Shown here: positions 10,875-18,816 of the stretch, piece by piece
Layout: each line of letters starts with the position of its first letter
How positions within the stretch are numbered: position 1 is the first letter of the stretch
Translations under genes and position numbers: made by a program
Origin: Roseateles amylovorans
GTDB lineage: Bacteria; Pseudomonadota; Gammaproteobacteria; Burkholderiales; Burkholderiaceae_C
Direction: 5' to 3'
Assembly (NCBI RefSeq): GCF_025398155.2
Contig: NZ_CP104562.2
Span: 496,001-560,000 of the forward strand
DNA: 64,000 nucleotides
The notes under the pieces: model-generated
What the model was told of the DNA's origin: nothing
Seen by the model: the letters and a program-made list of their open reading frames with translations, nothing else
Database searches by the model: none

Positions 10875-11537
10875 ATGGCGATGAGTAGCAACCAGAAGAT
10901 GATCGCGGGCGTGGCGGGCGCCGCTGTGGTGGCCGTGGCCGCCTTCATGGCCGGTCGCCATCAGTCGGCGCCGGAAGGCCCGATGACGGCGGGCAACACC
11001 GCCAACGCGGTGGATGAGGCCAATGCAGCGAAGCAATCGGGCAACGACGCCGTGCCGGCCCAGCGCAACAACAATGGCAACGGCAACGGCAACTCGAATA
11101 CGAACCAGCGCGTGGCCAACAACGGCCGTTCGAACAACGGCGACAGCGGCGGTTATGCCGACAGCAACGGCAACAACGCCACGCAGCAGGCAGTGCCACG
11201 GCTGTGCGCCGAGTGCGCCACGGTGGTCTCGGTGCGTCAGGAGACGCGTGAAGGCAAGGGCTCGGGCATCGGCGTCGTCGGCGGCGCGGTGATCGGCGGC
11301 CTGCTGGGCAACCAGATCGGCGGCGGCACTGGCAAAAAGGTCGCGACCGTGGGTGGTGCGGTGGCCGGCGGTTACGCGGGCAACGAGATCGAAAAGCGCC
11401 AGCGCAGCACCACCGTGTGGGTGGTTCGCCTGCGCAACGCGGACCAGAGCACCCGCAACATGGAATTCAGCCATGACCCGCAGGTGCAGAACGGCGATGT
11501 GGTGCGCGCCCGTGATGGCCGCCTGGAGCGCCAGTAA
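10875..11537 (+). CDS. glycine-zipper 2TM domain protein
   Basis: 220 residues. A membrane anchor at about 8-27 (MIAGVAGAAVVAVAAFMAG) is followed by an Asn/Gly-rich low-complexity linker (about 35-105, with tandem NGNGNGN), a Cys-containing motif (CAECATVVSVRQ), the glycine zipper at about 130-165 (GVVGGAVIGGLLGNQIGGG, then GGAVAGGYAGNEIEKR) and a C-terminal beta domain. This is the Rick_17kDa_Anti/glycine-zipper family of envelope proteins, usually anchored in a membrane; the exact role is unknown. AGAGGTGA at 10864-10871 is the ribosome site. A terminator follows. Confidence 0.85.
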   Translation: MAMSSNQKMIAGVAGAAVVAVAAFMAGRHQSAPEGPMTAGNTANAVDEANAAKQSGNDAVPAQRNNNGNGNGNSNTNQRVANNGRSNNGDSGGYADSNGNNATQQAVPRLCAECATVVSVRQETREGKGSGIGVVGGAVIGGLLGNQIGGGTGKKVATVGGAVAGGYAGNEIEKRQRSTTVWVVRLRNADQSTRNMEFSHDPQVQNGDVVRARDGRLERQ

Positions 11538-11601
11538 GCACGGAGGCGATCGCCCGCTCCGGGTGATCGCAGGGCGCGGCAGTGACCGCGCCTAGGGCAC
11601 G

Positions 11602-11618
11602 CACCAATCTGATTGGTG
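11602..11618. promoter_or_regulatory. 17-base perfect interrupted palindrome
   Basis: CACCAATC-T-GATTGGTG, eight-base arms around one base, between the glycine-zipper gene and its terminator. It could be a protein-binding site or an RNA hairpin; no assigned role. Confidence 0.4.
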
Positions 11619-11621
11619 AGC

Positions 11622-11660
11622 AAGCCGTCGAGTGGCCGAGCAGGTCGCCGACGGCTTTTT
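11622..11660 (+). terminator. intrinsic terminator of the glycine-zipper gene
   Basis: AAGCCGTCG (11622-11630) and CGACGGCTT (11649-11657) form a perfect 9-bp stem with an 18-base loop, followed by TTT. The remainder of 11538-11830 holds no gene I can support. Confidence 0.75.
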
Positions 11661-11830
11661 GCCAACTCGCGACGAACAACCCAGCAGCGCCTTTCAGCAG
11701 ATCGTCAGCGTCATTCCACTGCGTTGCGACGATGCAGACAGACGCCGCCGTCTAGGCAGGTACGCGCACCGGAGACAGATCGGTGCGATCAGGTGGGCAT
11801 TGATGCCGGACCCGACTTTGCGTTTCTGGT

Positions 11831-12520
11831 TCAAAGTCGGCTGCTCAACGCTTTCAGGCGTTGCATGACCAGGTCAGCACGCTCCTCCTCGGCGATCAGG
11901 CCGGGCAGCACGTTCGAAAAGTCCCGGTGCGTCAGCAGTTGGTCAAGTGCGCCGGCCACAGCGCGGCGAAGCTCGGCTGGGGCGGCGGCCATTTCATCGA
12001 CGAGTTCCTCGCGCCCGTCGACGATGTTCAGCACATCTTCAAGATCGTGGCTGGTCATGAAGTCGCCGCCGCCTCGGCTGGCAAAGGCTTCCAGCTTGGT
12101 GGCAACAAATGCCACCGCGCTCACCAGCCGAATCGCCACGTCTTGGCCCAAGTCCACAGATACGGCAGTCTCTATCGCATAGGGATACCAGCGGTTGGAA
12201 AAGCCCAGCACCTCAGGCTGGACGGGCATCAGATCGAAGAGCACACCTGACGATTTGTGCACCCAGCGGCATATCACATCGCTGCTGACATCGCGAATGA
12301 ACCCCCGCGCGGCCACCGCCTCCTCCATGCGGTGGAACGTGGCTCGGCTGGCATTCACCACCGCATCCACGTCGCGGGTGGCTCGAACCGGGTCGGCCAG
12401 GGGGTCGGTCACGAGCAGGCCGGCCACGGCACCGCCGACGAACACGATTTGCTCTCTCAGCTCGCCCAGCGCCTCTGCAATGTGGCGCAGATGGGGGAGA
12501 TTCGGGTCATCGGGTTGCAT
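11831..12520 (-). CDS. nucleotidyltransferase (AbiEii-like), candidate toxin of a two-gene module
   Basis: 229 residues from ATG 12520 (MQPDDPNLPHL), preceded by GGTGAGG; a GTG at 12535 is an alternative. The N-terminal half carries the nucleotidyltransferase signature GGAVAG ... TRDVDAVV with the paired Asp, and a third acidic position in VLFDLM. The motif KLEAFASRGGGDF-SHDLEDV follows at about 155-175. These features fit the AbiEii/AbiGii toxin family and related minimal nucleotidyltransferases; toxins of this family act by adding nucleotides to RNA or protein. It overlaps the upstream winged-helix gene by 14 bases, the usual order and coupling for an antitoxin-toxin pair. Its toxicity is inference. 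Confidence 0.7.
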   Translation of the reverse strand: MQPDDPNLPHLRHIAEALGELREQIVFVGGAVAGLLVTDPLADPVRATRDVDAVVNASRATFHRMEEAVAARGFIRDVSSDVICRWVHKSSGVLFDLMPVQPEVLGFSNRWYPYAIETAVSVDLGQDVAIRLVSAVAFVATKLEAFASRGGGDFMTSHDLEDVLNIVDGREELVDEMAAAPAELRRAVAGALDQLLTHRDFSNVLPGLIAEEERADLVMQRLKALSSRL

Positions 12521-13064
12521 GGCCAACAGCCTCACCTTCCGAATCGAATCGCATCAGTTCGGCTTCCATCAGCTTGGCTGCCAAGTTTCTTTCGCGCGCC
12601 CGCCCCATGCGCAAGGCATCCAGCAAGGCCAGCAGGCGATGCAGCGCCGGATCAGCCAATGCGGCCTGCGGTACGGTGCGGTAAAGCGGGGCGAGCGTGG
12701 GCCCCTTGGCACTGCCGGTGGGGTGTGCCCATACGGGAGCCTCTCCCGGGGCCGCAGTCAGTTGGCTGGCCAATGGCTCAGCACCGAAGGCTGTCGGCAC
12801 ACCACGCTTGACCGCTCCGGGCGTGGCTGGCCAGACATAGCGGGCGCCATGCAGGATAAATTCCAGCAGGCTCGGCCTCACCGGCGACCATTCGCCGCGC
12901 GCAGGTGCCACGGCCAGGCCGCATGCCACGGCGCGCTTGACGCTGGCATGGACCTCCGAAGCGCTGATGGCCAGTGCGTCGCCCAGCGCAGCGTAGGTCC
13001 AACGCTGCGGTGGATGGGCTGCGACCTTCAGCAGCACCAGCAAATCTTGAGGTTTCAGTTCCAT
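12507..13064 (-). CDS. winged-helix DNA-binding protein, candidate antitoxin/autorepressor
   Basis: 185 residues from ATG 13064 (MELKPQDLLVLLKVAA). Residues about 5-55 form a winged-helix-like DNA-binding fold (QDLLVLLKVAAHPPQRWTY, then LGDALAISASEVHASVKRAV, the recognition-helix part). The rest is helical with no motif known to me. The open frame continues 47 codons upstream, but the start at 13064 lies just after the 24-base operator-like dyad and begins the typical MELKPQDLL helix. Together with the overlapping nucleotidyltransferase it resembles the abiEi-abiEii plan, in which the first protein represses its own promoter and neutralises the second. Sequence similarity to AbiEi itself is not obvious. 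Confidence 0.65.
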   Translation of the reverse strand: MELKPQDLLVLLKVAAHPPQRWTYAALGDALAISASEVHASVKRAVACGLAVAPARGEWSPVRPSLLEFILHGARYVWPATPGAVKRGVPTAFGAEPLASQLTAAPGEAPVWAHPTGSAKGPTLAPLYRTVPQAALADPALHRLLALLDALRMGRARERNLAAKLMEAELMRFDSEGEAVGHATR

Positions 13065-13396
13065 GTCTTGGCGATATTCGCTATTCGCGAATTGCGAATT
13101 TCGCCGATGGGCGCAGTTTTGGCAAGCCGTGCAGGGGCAAGCCCCCCGCTCACATGGCTGACCCCCTCCTGGGGGCAGCGTGAGTTCGGGCAGAAAACAG
13201 TTCATTGAAATTCACCTTTGCTTCGCATACGACCTCACTGAAGACCTCTCCAGCCTCATCTGCGCTGCTGGGGGCGCGGCGGCGTCCCTGCTGCGAGCGC
13301 ATCTAGCCTCCAAGCGGGGCGGCAGGCACCCAACATGCCGCTCGCTCCTCCGCGAAGTGGGGGCGCATCGCCCACCCGCATGACCTTCCCGACGAC
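13065..13396. other. promoter region and spacer between the candidate toxin-antitoxin module and comM
   Basis: 332 bases without a supported gene. It begins with the AT-rich operator-like dyad (13076-13099). A GC hairpin (CCCCTCCTGGGGG) lies at about 13161-13173. A 67-codon plus-strand frame at 13180-13383 has poor codon bias and is not called. Confidence 0.45.
13076..13099. promoter_or_regulatory. 24-base operator-like dyad
   Basis: Arms ATTCGCTATTCG and CGAATTGCGAAT are reverse complements with one mismatch; the centre ATTCGCGAAT (13083-13092) is a perfect palindrome. It is AT-rich in a GC-rich region and lies 12 bases upstream of the winged-helix gene start, where a repressor would block transcription. 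Autorepression by that protein is inferred. Confidence 0.65.
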
Positions 13397-14911
13397 TCAA
13401 CTTCGGCCCGGCAATGCGCGCCGCCACTGGATTGCTTCGGCCACGTGGGCTGCGGTGATGGCCTCGCTGCCTGCCAGATCCGCGACGGTGCGGGCCGTCC
13501 GCAGCACCCGGTGATAGCTGCGGCCCGACCAGGACAGCCGGCCGGCGGCGCGATGCAGCATGGCCTCGGCGGCGGGTTCGAGCTTCAGATGCTCATCCAA
13601 CTGGGCGGCGGGCAGCAGCGCATTGATGCAGCCCTGGCGCGACAGGGCCCGGTCGCGGGCTGCCGCCACACGTTGGCTGACCGTGGCGCTGGTTTCGCCG
13701 TCGGGCGCGGCGGCGAGCACTTCGGGCGGCAGCACCGGCACTTCGACCAACAGATCCAGCCGGTCGAGCAAGGGGCCGGAGAGCCGACCCTGGTAGCGCG
13801 CGATCTGATCCGGCGAGCATCGACAGCTCTGCAGCGGATTACCCAGTTGGCCGCAGGGGCAGGGATTCATCGCGGCCACAAGTTGGAAGCGCGCGGGGAA
13901 CTCCGCTTGGTGGGCGGAGCGCGAGATGTGCACGCGTCCGGTCTCCAACGGCTCGCGCAGGGCTTCCAGCGAGGCGCGATGAAATTCAGGCAGCTCATCG
14001 AGGAACAGGATGCCGTGCTGAGCCAGCGTGATCTCGCCGGGTCTCGGGGGCGATCCTCCCCCGATCAACGCGGGTGCGGACGCGCTGTGGTGCGGCGCCC
14101 GAAAGGGCCGCTGTGCCCAGCGAGACGGATGGAACTGTCCATTGACGCTGAGCAGCGCCGCCGACTCCAGCGCCTCGGCCTCGGGCAAGGGCGGCAGCAG
14201 GCTGGGCAACCGCTGCGCCAGCATCGACTTGCCGGTGCCGGGGGGCCCGACAAACAACACGCTCAGGCCGCCCGCGGCGGCGACCTCGAGGGCGCGCTTG
14301 GGCGCGGACTGGCCTTTGATGTCCCGCAGATCCGGCGGCGCCTCGGGCGGCGGCACCGGGCGGGCCTGCACCCGCACCAGCGGCGCATCGCTGCGGGGCT
14401 GCAGCGCATTCACCAAGTCCAGCAGGTGCTGTGCCTCCCGCACGACCAGGCCCTGCACCAGTGCGGCCTCATCCGCGCAGCCGCGCGGCAGCACCAGCTC
14501 GCGGCGGTGCCCGCTGGCACGCAGCGCCAGCGCCATCGCCAGCGCACCCCGAACCGGACGCAGCTCGCCGGACAGCGCCAGTTCGCCGGCGCATTCGAAC
14601 GATCCCAGCGTCTCGGCATCCACCTGCCCGCTGGCCGCCAGCAGGCCGAGGGCGATCGGCAGGTCGAAACGAGCGCCTTCCTTGGGCAGGTCGGCCGGGG
14701 ACAGGTTGACGGTGATGCGCTTGTTCGTGGGGAAGTCCAGCCCGCTGCTCTGCAGCGCGGCGCGCACCCGCTCGCGGGACTCCTTCACCTCCAGGTCGGC
14801 CAGGCCGACGAGCGTGAAGCTCGGCAGGCCGTTGGCCAGATGAACCTCCACATCGACGGCGGCGGCGGACAGGCCGTCCAGGGCGCGGCTGTGGATCACG
14901 GCGAGAGACAT
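13397..14911 (-). CDS. comM: YifB/ComM family Mg-chelatase-like AAA ATPase
   Basis: 504 residues from ATG 14911 (MSLAVIHSRALDGL), the usual start of this family; an upstream codon at 14929 is less likely. The N-terminal Lon-like domain (about 1-170) is followed by the AAA core with Walker A GPPGTGKSML at about 220, Walker B-type FLDELPEF, and a four-cysteine segment (CPCGQLGNPLQSCRC). ComM helicases drive branch migration during natural transformation in competent bacteria; the family also occurs where competence is not known. Full length with all motifs. Confidence 0.92.
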   Translation of the reverse strand: MSLAVIHSRALDGLSAAAVDVEVHLANGLPSFTLVGLADLEVKESRERVRAALQSSGLDFPTNKRITVNLSPADLPKEGARFDLPIALGLLAASGQVDAETLGSFECAGELALSGELRPVRGALAMALALRASGHRRELVLPRGCADEAALVQGLVVREAQHLLDLVNALQPRSDAPLVRVQARPVPPPEAPPDLRDIKGQSAPKRALEVAAAGGLSVLFVGPPGTGKSMLAQRLPSLLPPLPEAEALESAALLSVNGQFHPSRWAQRPFRAPHHSASAPALIGGGSPPRPGEITLAQHGILFLDELPEFHRASLEALREPLETGRVHISRSAHQAEFPARFQLVAAMNPCPCGQLGNPLQSCRCSPDQIARYQGRLSGPLLDRLDLLVEVPVLPPEVLAAAPDGETSATVSQRVAAARDRALSRQGCINALLPAAQLDEHLKLEPAAEAMLHRAAGRLSWSGRSYHRVLRTARTVADLAGSEAITAAHVAEAIQWRRALPGRS

Positions 14912-15233
14912 GGGGCAGGGCACCCGCAAGGGCGCATTCGGTCGCGCCGGGCGCGGGCCGGTCAGTCTCGTACGTGGGGCGTTTCAGGGCCATCGCTCGC
15001 AAGACGGCGCTCTTTGGACGGCGCCCTAAAGGGGGAAGCTGGACGGATCGGGAACGATCGGGTGGGAGGCGACACGCGCTTGGCTGGGGCAGGGCGACCT
15101 CGTTCGCGGCTTGACGCGCCGATTGGGGGCAGGAGCGGTGACTTAAGTCATCGTGTGCCGATGCGCAGGTGTCGAGAATCGACCCTGCGGATCGCAACGA
15201 GCGGTTGCGCAAGAAGGATCCGGAGAACATGCG
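14912..15233. other. non-coding stretch before the T6SS cargo genes
   Basis: 322 bases, no gene. A perfect 12-base palindrome TGACTTAAGTCA is at 15139-15150, and a GC-rich inverted pair (GGCGCTCTTT.../...GGCGCC) lies near 15008-15028. It probably contains the promoters of comM (leftward) and of the DUF6484 gene (rightward). Confidence 0.5.
15139..15150. promoter_or_regulatory. perfect 12-base palindrome TGACTTAAGTCA
   Basis: Fully symmetric, AT-rich in context, 84 bases ahead of the first gene of the T6SS cargo module. Its position suits a regulator site; no known consensus is claimed. Confidence 0.45.
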
Positions 15234-15812
15234 ATGTCAGTCTTGCACTTGCCCGCCAGTTCGTTGTCCGAGGACGATCGCTCCTTGTCGCCGGTGTCCG
15301 CCCCGAATGGCGAGGCGCATGCCCGGGAGCTCACGCTGGACCTGATGTCGGACATGACCGGCCCGGCGCCGCAGGGTGCGGTGCCAATGCCACCCGGACC
15401 TGGCGTGGTGGTGGCCGAGTTCTGCGGCATCGATGAACAGGGACATCCCCGCATCCGGCTGCCCAACGCGACGGCGCCGGTGATTGCCCGCACGACCATC
15501 GCCCTGCCGCGTCGTGCTGCGGGCCAGCAGGCCTTGGTGTTTCACGACGCCTCGGCATCGGGCGGTCCGATCATCACGGGGCTCCTGCGCGAGCCGCAGC
15601 CGCTGGCCGCCGAGCCGTCTGCGATGCCATTCGAGCTGGAGATCGACGATGAGCGGGTGGTGTTGAACGCGGGGCGCCAACTGGTCCTTCGATGTGGTCA
15701 GGCCAGCATCACGTTGACGCGCGAGGGAAAAATCCTGCTGCGCGGAACCTACGTCTGCAGCCAGTCCAGCGGGGTCCACCGGATCAACGGCGCCAGCGTC
15801 GAGATCAACTGA
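15234..15812 (+). CDS. DUF6484 domain protein, T6SS-associated
   Basis: 192 residues from ATG 15234; an earlier in-frame ATG lacks coding character. The central part (PGPGVVVAEFCGIDEQGHPRIRL, shown here only to 20 residues: GVVVAEFCGIDEQGHPRIRL) and the ending ITLTREGKILLRG...SGVHRINGASVEIN are typical of DUF6484, a family found beside T6SS spike, PAAR and effector genes. The C-terminal beta-helical repeat recalls the end of VgrG-type spikes, so it may bridge spike and cargo. It is the first of seven same-strand genes with short gaps, the next starting 22 bases later. Confidence 0.75.
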   Translation: MSVLHLPASSLSEDDRSLSPVSAPNGEAHARELTLDLMSDMTGPAPQGAVPMPPGPGVVVAEFCGIDEQGHPRIRLPNATAPVIARTTIALPRRAAGQQALVFHDASASGGPIITGLLREPQPLAAEPSAMPFELEIDDERVVLNAGRQLVLRCGQASITLTREGKILLRGTYVCSQSSGVHRINGASVEIN

Positions 15813-15834
15813 AGACCTCGCGGGGCGATCGTTC

Positions 15835-16728
15835 ATGTCCTGCACCGTCTTTGCCACCAACATGGGCTTCTTCCATCGCGGCAGCGGTGGCAAGGGCGTG
15901 GCACCCGGGGACGTCTGTCTGACGCCGCCACCGCCGCCAGGCGGACCGATCCCCGTGCCCTACGTCAACATGCTGCAGGCGTCGGACCTGGTCAAGGGCA
16001 GCGTCACGGTGTCCGTCGACGGCGAACCGACGGCCCTGGAGGATGCATCGGAGGTTTCCACCAGCACCGGTGACGAGGCGGGCAATCAGGGCGGCGGCGT
16101 GGTCACCCACAAGACCAAGGGGAAAGGGTCGTTCAAGAACTGGTCCCACACGGTCAAGGTCGAAGGCAAGGGCGTCGCTTGCCACGGCCACATGATGGCC
16201 CAGAACACCGCGTCGGATCCGCCCAACTGCATTGACGCGGCCGCCATCACGACCTTCAAGGTCTTTCTTGGCGACAAGTTCGGGAAACCTTGCCCTGCGT
16301 ACGACTCCAAGAATCCCAAACATCGATTCGGGACGACCAAGGCGCAAGAGGACGCGGTCAAGGGGAAGACGTGTTGGGAATGCGCCGCCCAGCAGGCGGC
16401 GGGGCTGACGCCTCAGACCATGGATCCCCAGAATCCGGCGTCGTTCGGCAAGTTCCTGGACAACGAAAAGGAATTCATGACCCGGCGCAACGGCGCCTAC
16501 AAAACACGCGATCGCCAGGAGATGACGGCCGACCATCAACCGCCCTTGTGCCTGGCATGGAAGATGGGCGGGTGCCATCTTGAACCGACGGACGGGGATC
16601 CCACCGGATTCCAGAAAAAGATGCGCGAGCCGGACATGGTCAAACCCCATTGTCGAGACCACTCCAATATGCAAGGCTCCCCCGCTGGCGCGTTCGCCCG
16701 GCGCGTGAATGTGAGCAGCCTGATGTGA
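15835..16728 (+). CDS. PAAR-like (DUF4150) T6SS effector with predicted HNH-like nuclease C-terminus
   Basis: 297 residues. The N-terminal half (about 1-135; MSCTVFATNMGFFHRGSGGK, CLTPPPPPGGPIPVPYVN) is the PAAR-like DUF4150 domain that caps the T6SS spike. The C-terminal region (about 175-297) has CWEC, ADHQPPLC, GGCH and CRDHSN, which together read as a treble-clef/HNH-type metal site with DHQ as candidate catalytic motif. No known toxin family is matched exactly. I infer a nuclease effector injected into rival cells. Two small genes follow at once, as expected for immunity. Confidence 0.75.
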   Translation: MSCTVFATNMGFFHRGSGGKGVAPGDVCLTPPPPPGGPIPVPYVNMLQASDLVKGSVTVSVDGEPTALEDASEVSTSTGDEAGNQGGGVVTHKTKGKGSFKNWSHTVKVEGKGVACHGHMMAQNTASDPPNCIDAAAITTFKVFLGDKFGKPCPAYDSKNPKHRFGTTKAQEDAVKGKTCWECAAQQAAGLTPQTMDPQNPASFGKFLDNEKEFMTRRNGAYKTRDRQEMTADHQPPLCLAWKMGGCHLEPTDGDPTGFQKKMREPDMVKPHCRDHSNMQGSPAGAFARRVNVSSLM

Positions 16729-16740
16729 GGCATGAGACCG

Positions 16741-17178
16741 ATGGACCAAGACTTTGACCAGCTTCAAGGCGACTACCTCGCCGCCCTTCGTCCCGTGGTG
16801 GACGAGGCCAAGCGGTGGTGGGCGGCCCACACCCCAAGCTCGCACCTCGACCTTCCCGCGTCGTATGACCGCATGGATGGATTCCGCCGGCGCTGGACCA
16901 CCGGACCCGCCGGCCATCCGCGCGTACTGGCCGTGTTCCGCGAGTACTACTTTCGGACGCATGACCTGAATGTCGACATGGAACGCCGAGCCGTCGCCCC
17001 CGACGACGAGGCGTTGACCTGGGGCCAGGACGTCCAGCCGCCCGACGTGGATTACCGACGCCCGATGGACTTTCTCATCAACGATCTGGCCTCGGTGGCG
17101 CCCGACCTCTTCGACGTGATGCAGGGTCTGAACTACGTTCCCGTGGGCAAGAATCCGATGGACAACGAAGAATGCTGA
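16741..17178 (+). CDS. hypothetical protein, candidate immunity protein
   Basis: 145 residues from ATG 16741 (MDQDFDQLQGDYLA), chosen over ATG 16732 because TGAGG lies at a proper distance only for the second. Acidic, Trp- and Tyr-rich, helical, with no signal peptide and no motif I recognise. Its place directly after the toxin (13-base gap) and its acidic character fit a cytosolic immunity protein for a nuclease. It overlaps the next gene by 7 bases. Function not proven. Confidence 0.6.
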   Translation: MDQDFDQLQGDYLAALRPVVDEAKRWWAAHTPSSHLDLPASYDRMDGFRRRWTTGPAGHPRVLAVFREYYFRTHDLNVDMERRAVAPDDEALTWGQDVQPPDVDYRRPMDFLINDLASVAPDLFDVMQGLNYVPVGKNPMDNEEC

Positions 17179-17675
17179 CGCCGGACCTCGCGGACCTTCA
17201 TCACAACGTGGAGCGCGGTCTCTACCGGCTCCTGAACGCACCGCGTGACATCGAGGGCGGCACGCCGGTGCCTGCCACCTCGCCGTCGCGAGCGGCCGCG
17301 GTCCCCGCGTTGCAGCAGGTGTTCGATGCCTATCACGAGGGCTTCCAGTACTTTGTCGACCACTCCTTCCGGTGGTGGGCGGGCTGTATCGCGGCGGCCG
17401 AGTCGATGGGCTTGAGCCATGAAGAAGCGGTGCAGGAGGCCTACGCCCAGCGCCTGGCGGGGCCCGCTTCCGCGCCGGAGTTTGTCTGGCTGATACGGCA
17501 TTTCTGGTTGCGCGTGGACCGTGTCAATCGTGAACTTCCTTTCGACCAACGCGTGGCGCCACAGGACGTGCTGCTCCAATGGTTGGTGGAGGCTGGCGAG
17601 GACCGTGAGGTCTTGTTGATCACCGCCATGCCCTATTGGCCGTTGGGGCTGGACGAGCAAAACCAGTGGTGTTGA
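17172..17675 (+). CDS. hypothetical protein, second candidate immunity or accessory protein
   Basis: 167 residues starting MLTPDLADLHHNVERGL, overlapping the previous gene by 7 bases. Predicted helical, with several Trp (FRWWAGCIAAAESMG; IRHFWLRVDRVN) and no signal peptide. No family recognised. It could be a second immunity protein, or an adaptor for cargo loading. Confidence 0.55.
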   Translation: MLTPDLADLHHNVERGLYRLLNAPRDIEGGTPVPATSPSRAAAVPALQQVFDAYHEGFQYFVDHSFRWWAGCIAAAESMGLSHEEAVQEAYAQRLAGPASAPEFVWLIRHFWLRVDRVNRELPFDQRVAPQDVLLQWLVEAGEDREVLLITAMPYWPLGLDEQNQWC

Positions 17676-17688
17676 AAGGCGGGGCACC

Positions 17689-18771
17689 GTGTTCGATGTC
17701 GAGTTGGTCAACCGGACGCCGTTTGCCGCGCTCTCCCATGTTCAGATCGACGGGGCGGGACAGGAAGTGCTCGTCATCGTGCTGTGCGCCACATTCGCGG
17801 CCGGCGACCAGCACGAGGATGAAGACGACGGCCGATTGGGGCTCGCGGCGATTCAAGACCCGGTCCGGTTCGTTGACGAACCCCGCGCAGACCCGGCGTT
17901 CTCCAGCACGGCCTTCGAATCCGACATTGCGCCGCTGAAACCCCGTGTCGACGTGCTGGTCCACGGGCACGCGCATGCCCCGAGTGGCCGGGCGGTCGGT
18001 CAGATCGAGGTGGCACTCAGGCTGTCGAGCATTCACAAGCGCTTGAGAGTGACCGGTGACCGACAGTCGAAGAACGGCAGACCGGCGCCCTTCGAACGGC
18101 TCCCGCTGGTCTATGAGCGGGCCTTCGGCGGTACCACGGCCAAAGGCGAATGCTGCCTGGAGAACCCCGTCGGCATCGGCTTCCGAGGAGCGGCCTCGGC
18201 CGATCCCACGGTCGGGAGTGCATGGCCGAACATCGAGCATGCCGAGGCCGCCCACCGGTTCGACAGCCCGGTGCCGGCCGGTTTCGGCATCGTGGCGCGG
18301 CATTGGGCCCCGCGCCTGTCCCTGGCTGGCACCTACGACGCCCATTGGCTTGACGAGGTCTGGCCGCTCCCGCCCGGGGACTTCGATCCCTTGTTCAACC
18401 AGTCGGCGCCGCTTGACCAACAAATCGATCGGGTAACGGGGGGGGAGTCGGTCGAGATTCAACACATGACGCCCTCGGGAAGGTGGCACTTCCGATTGCC
18501 CAGGCTCGACGTCCCGATTCATCTTGTTCACGCCGATCACGTGGAGCGGGTCCCCACTCGCATCGATACCGTGGCCATTCACACCGACCGGAGAACGGTC
18601 ACGCTGAAGGCGCGTGTGGCCATCCCGCGCATTCGCAACCGCCCCCCATTGCTCGCGGTGGTGCTGGGTCACGCCACGCCTGGCTGGTTGCTGGCACGCC
18701 AGCGGCTCAAGGTCTGGCAGGCACGTCCGGGCTTCATTGATGCCGCGCATGCGCCCTGTTTCCATCCTTGA
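17689..18771 (+). CDS. DUF2169 domain protein, T6SS cargo adaptor
   Basis: 360 residues from a GTG start 13 bases after the previous stop. MFDVELVNRTPFAALSHVQI, then a long beta-rich DUF2169 body with LPLVYERAFGG, NPVGIGF and ARHWAPRLSLAGTYD. DUF2169 proteins work as adaptors/chaperones that load PAAR-domain effectors onto the T6SS spike, as described in Agrobacterium and other proteobacteria. Its presence next to the DUF4150 toxin supports that toxin being T6SS cargo. Full length for the family. Confidence 0.8.
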   Translation: MFDVELVNRTPFAALSHVQIDGAGQEVLVIVLCATFAAGDQHEDEDDGRLGLAAIQDPVRFVDEPRADPAFSSTAFESDIAPLKPRVDVLVHGHAHAPSGRAVGQIEVALRLSSIHKRLRVTGDRQSKNGRPAPFERLPLVYERAFGGTTAKGECCLENPVGIGFRGAASADPTVGSAWPNIEHAEAAHRFDSPVPAGFGIVARHWAPRLSLAGTYDAHWLDEVWPLPPGDFDPLFNQSAPLDQQIDRVTGGESVEIQHMTPSGRWHFRLPRLDVPIHLVHADHVERVPTRIDTVAIHTDRRTVTLKARVAIPRIRNRPPLLAVVLGHATPGWLLARQRLKVWQARPGFIDAAHAPCFHP

Positions 18772-18816
18772 TCGCCCCGGCGCGCTGGTGAGGCGGTCAT
18801 TCGAAGGAGCGCGCCG

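Noticed and set aside
13180..13383. 67-codon plus-strand frame upstream of comM
   Set aside because: Codon use unlike the neighbours, no ribosome site, no recognisable product.
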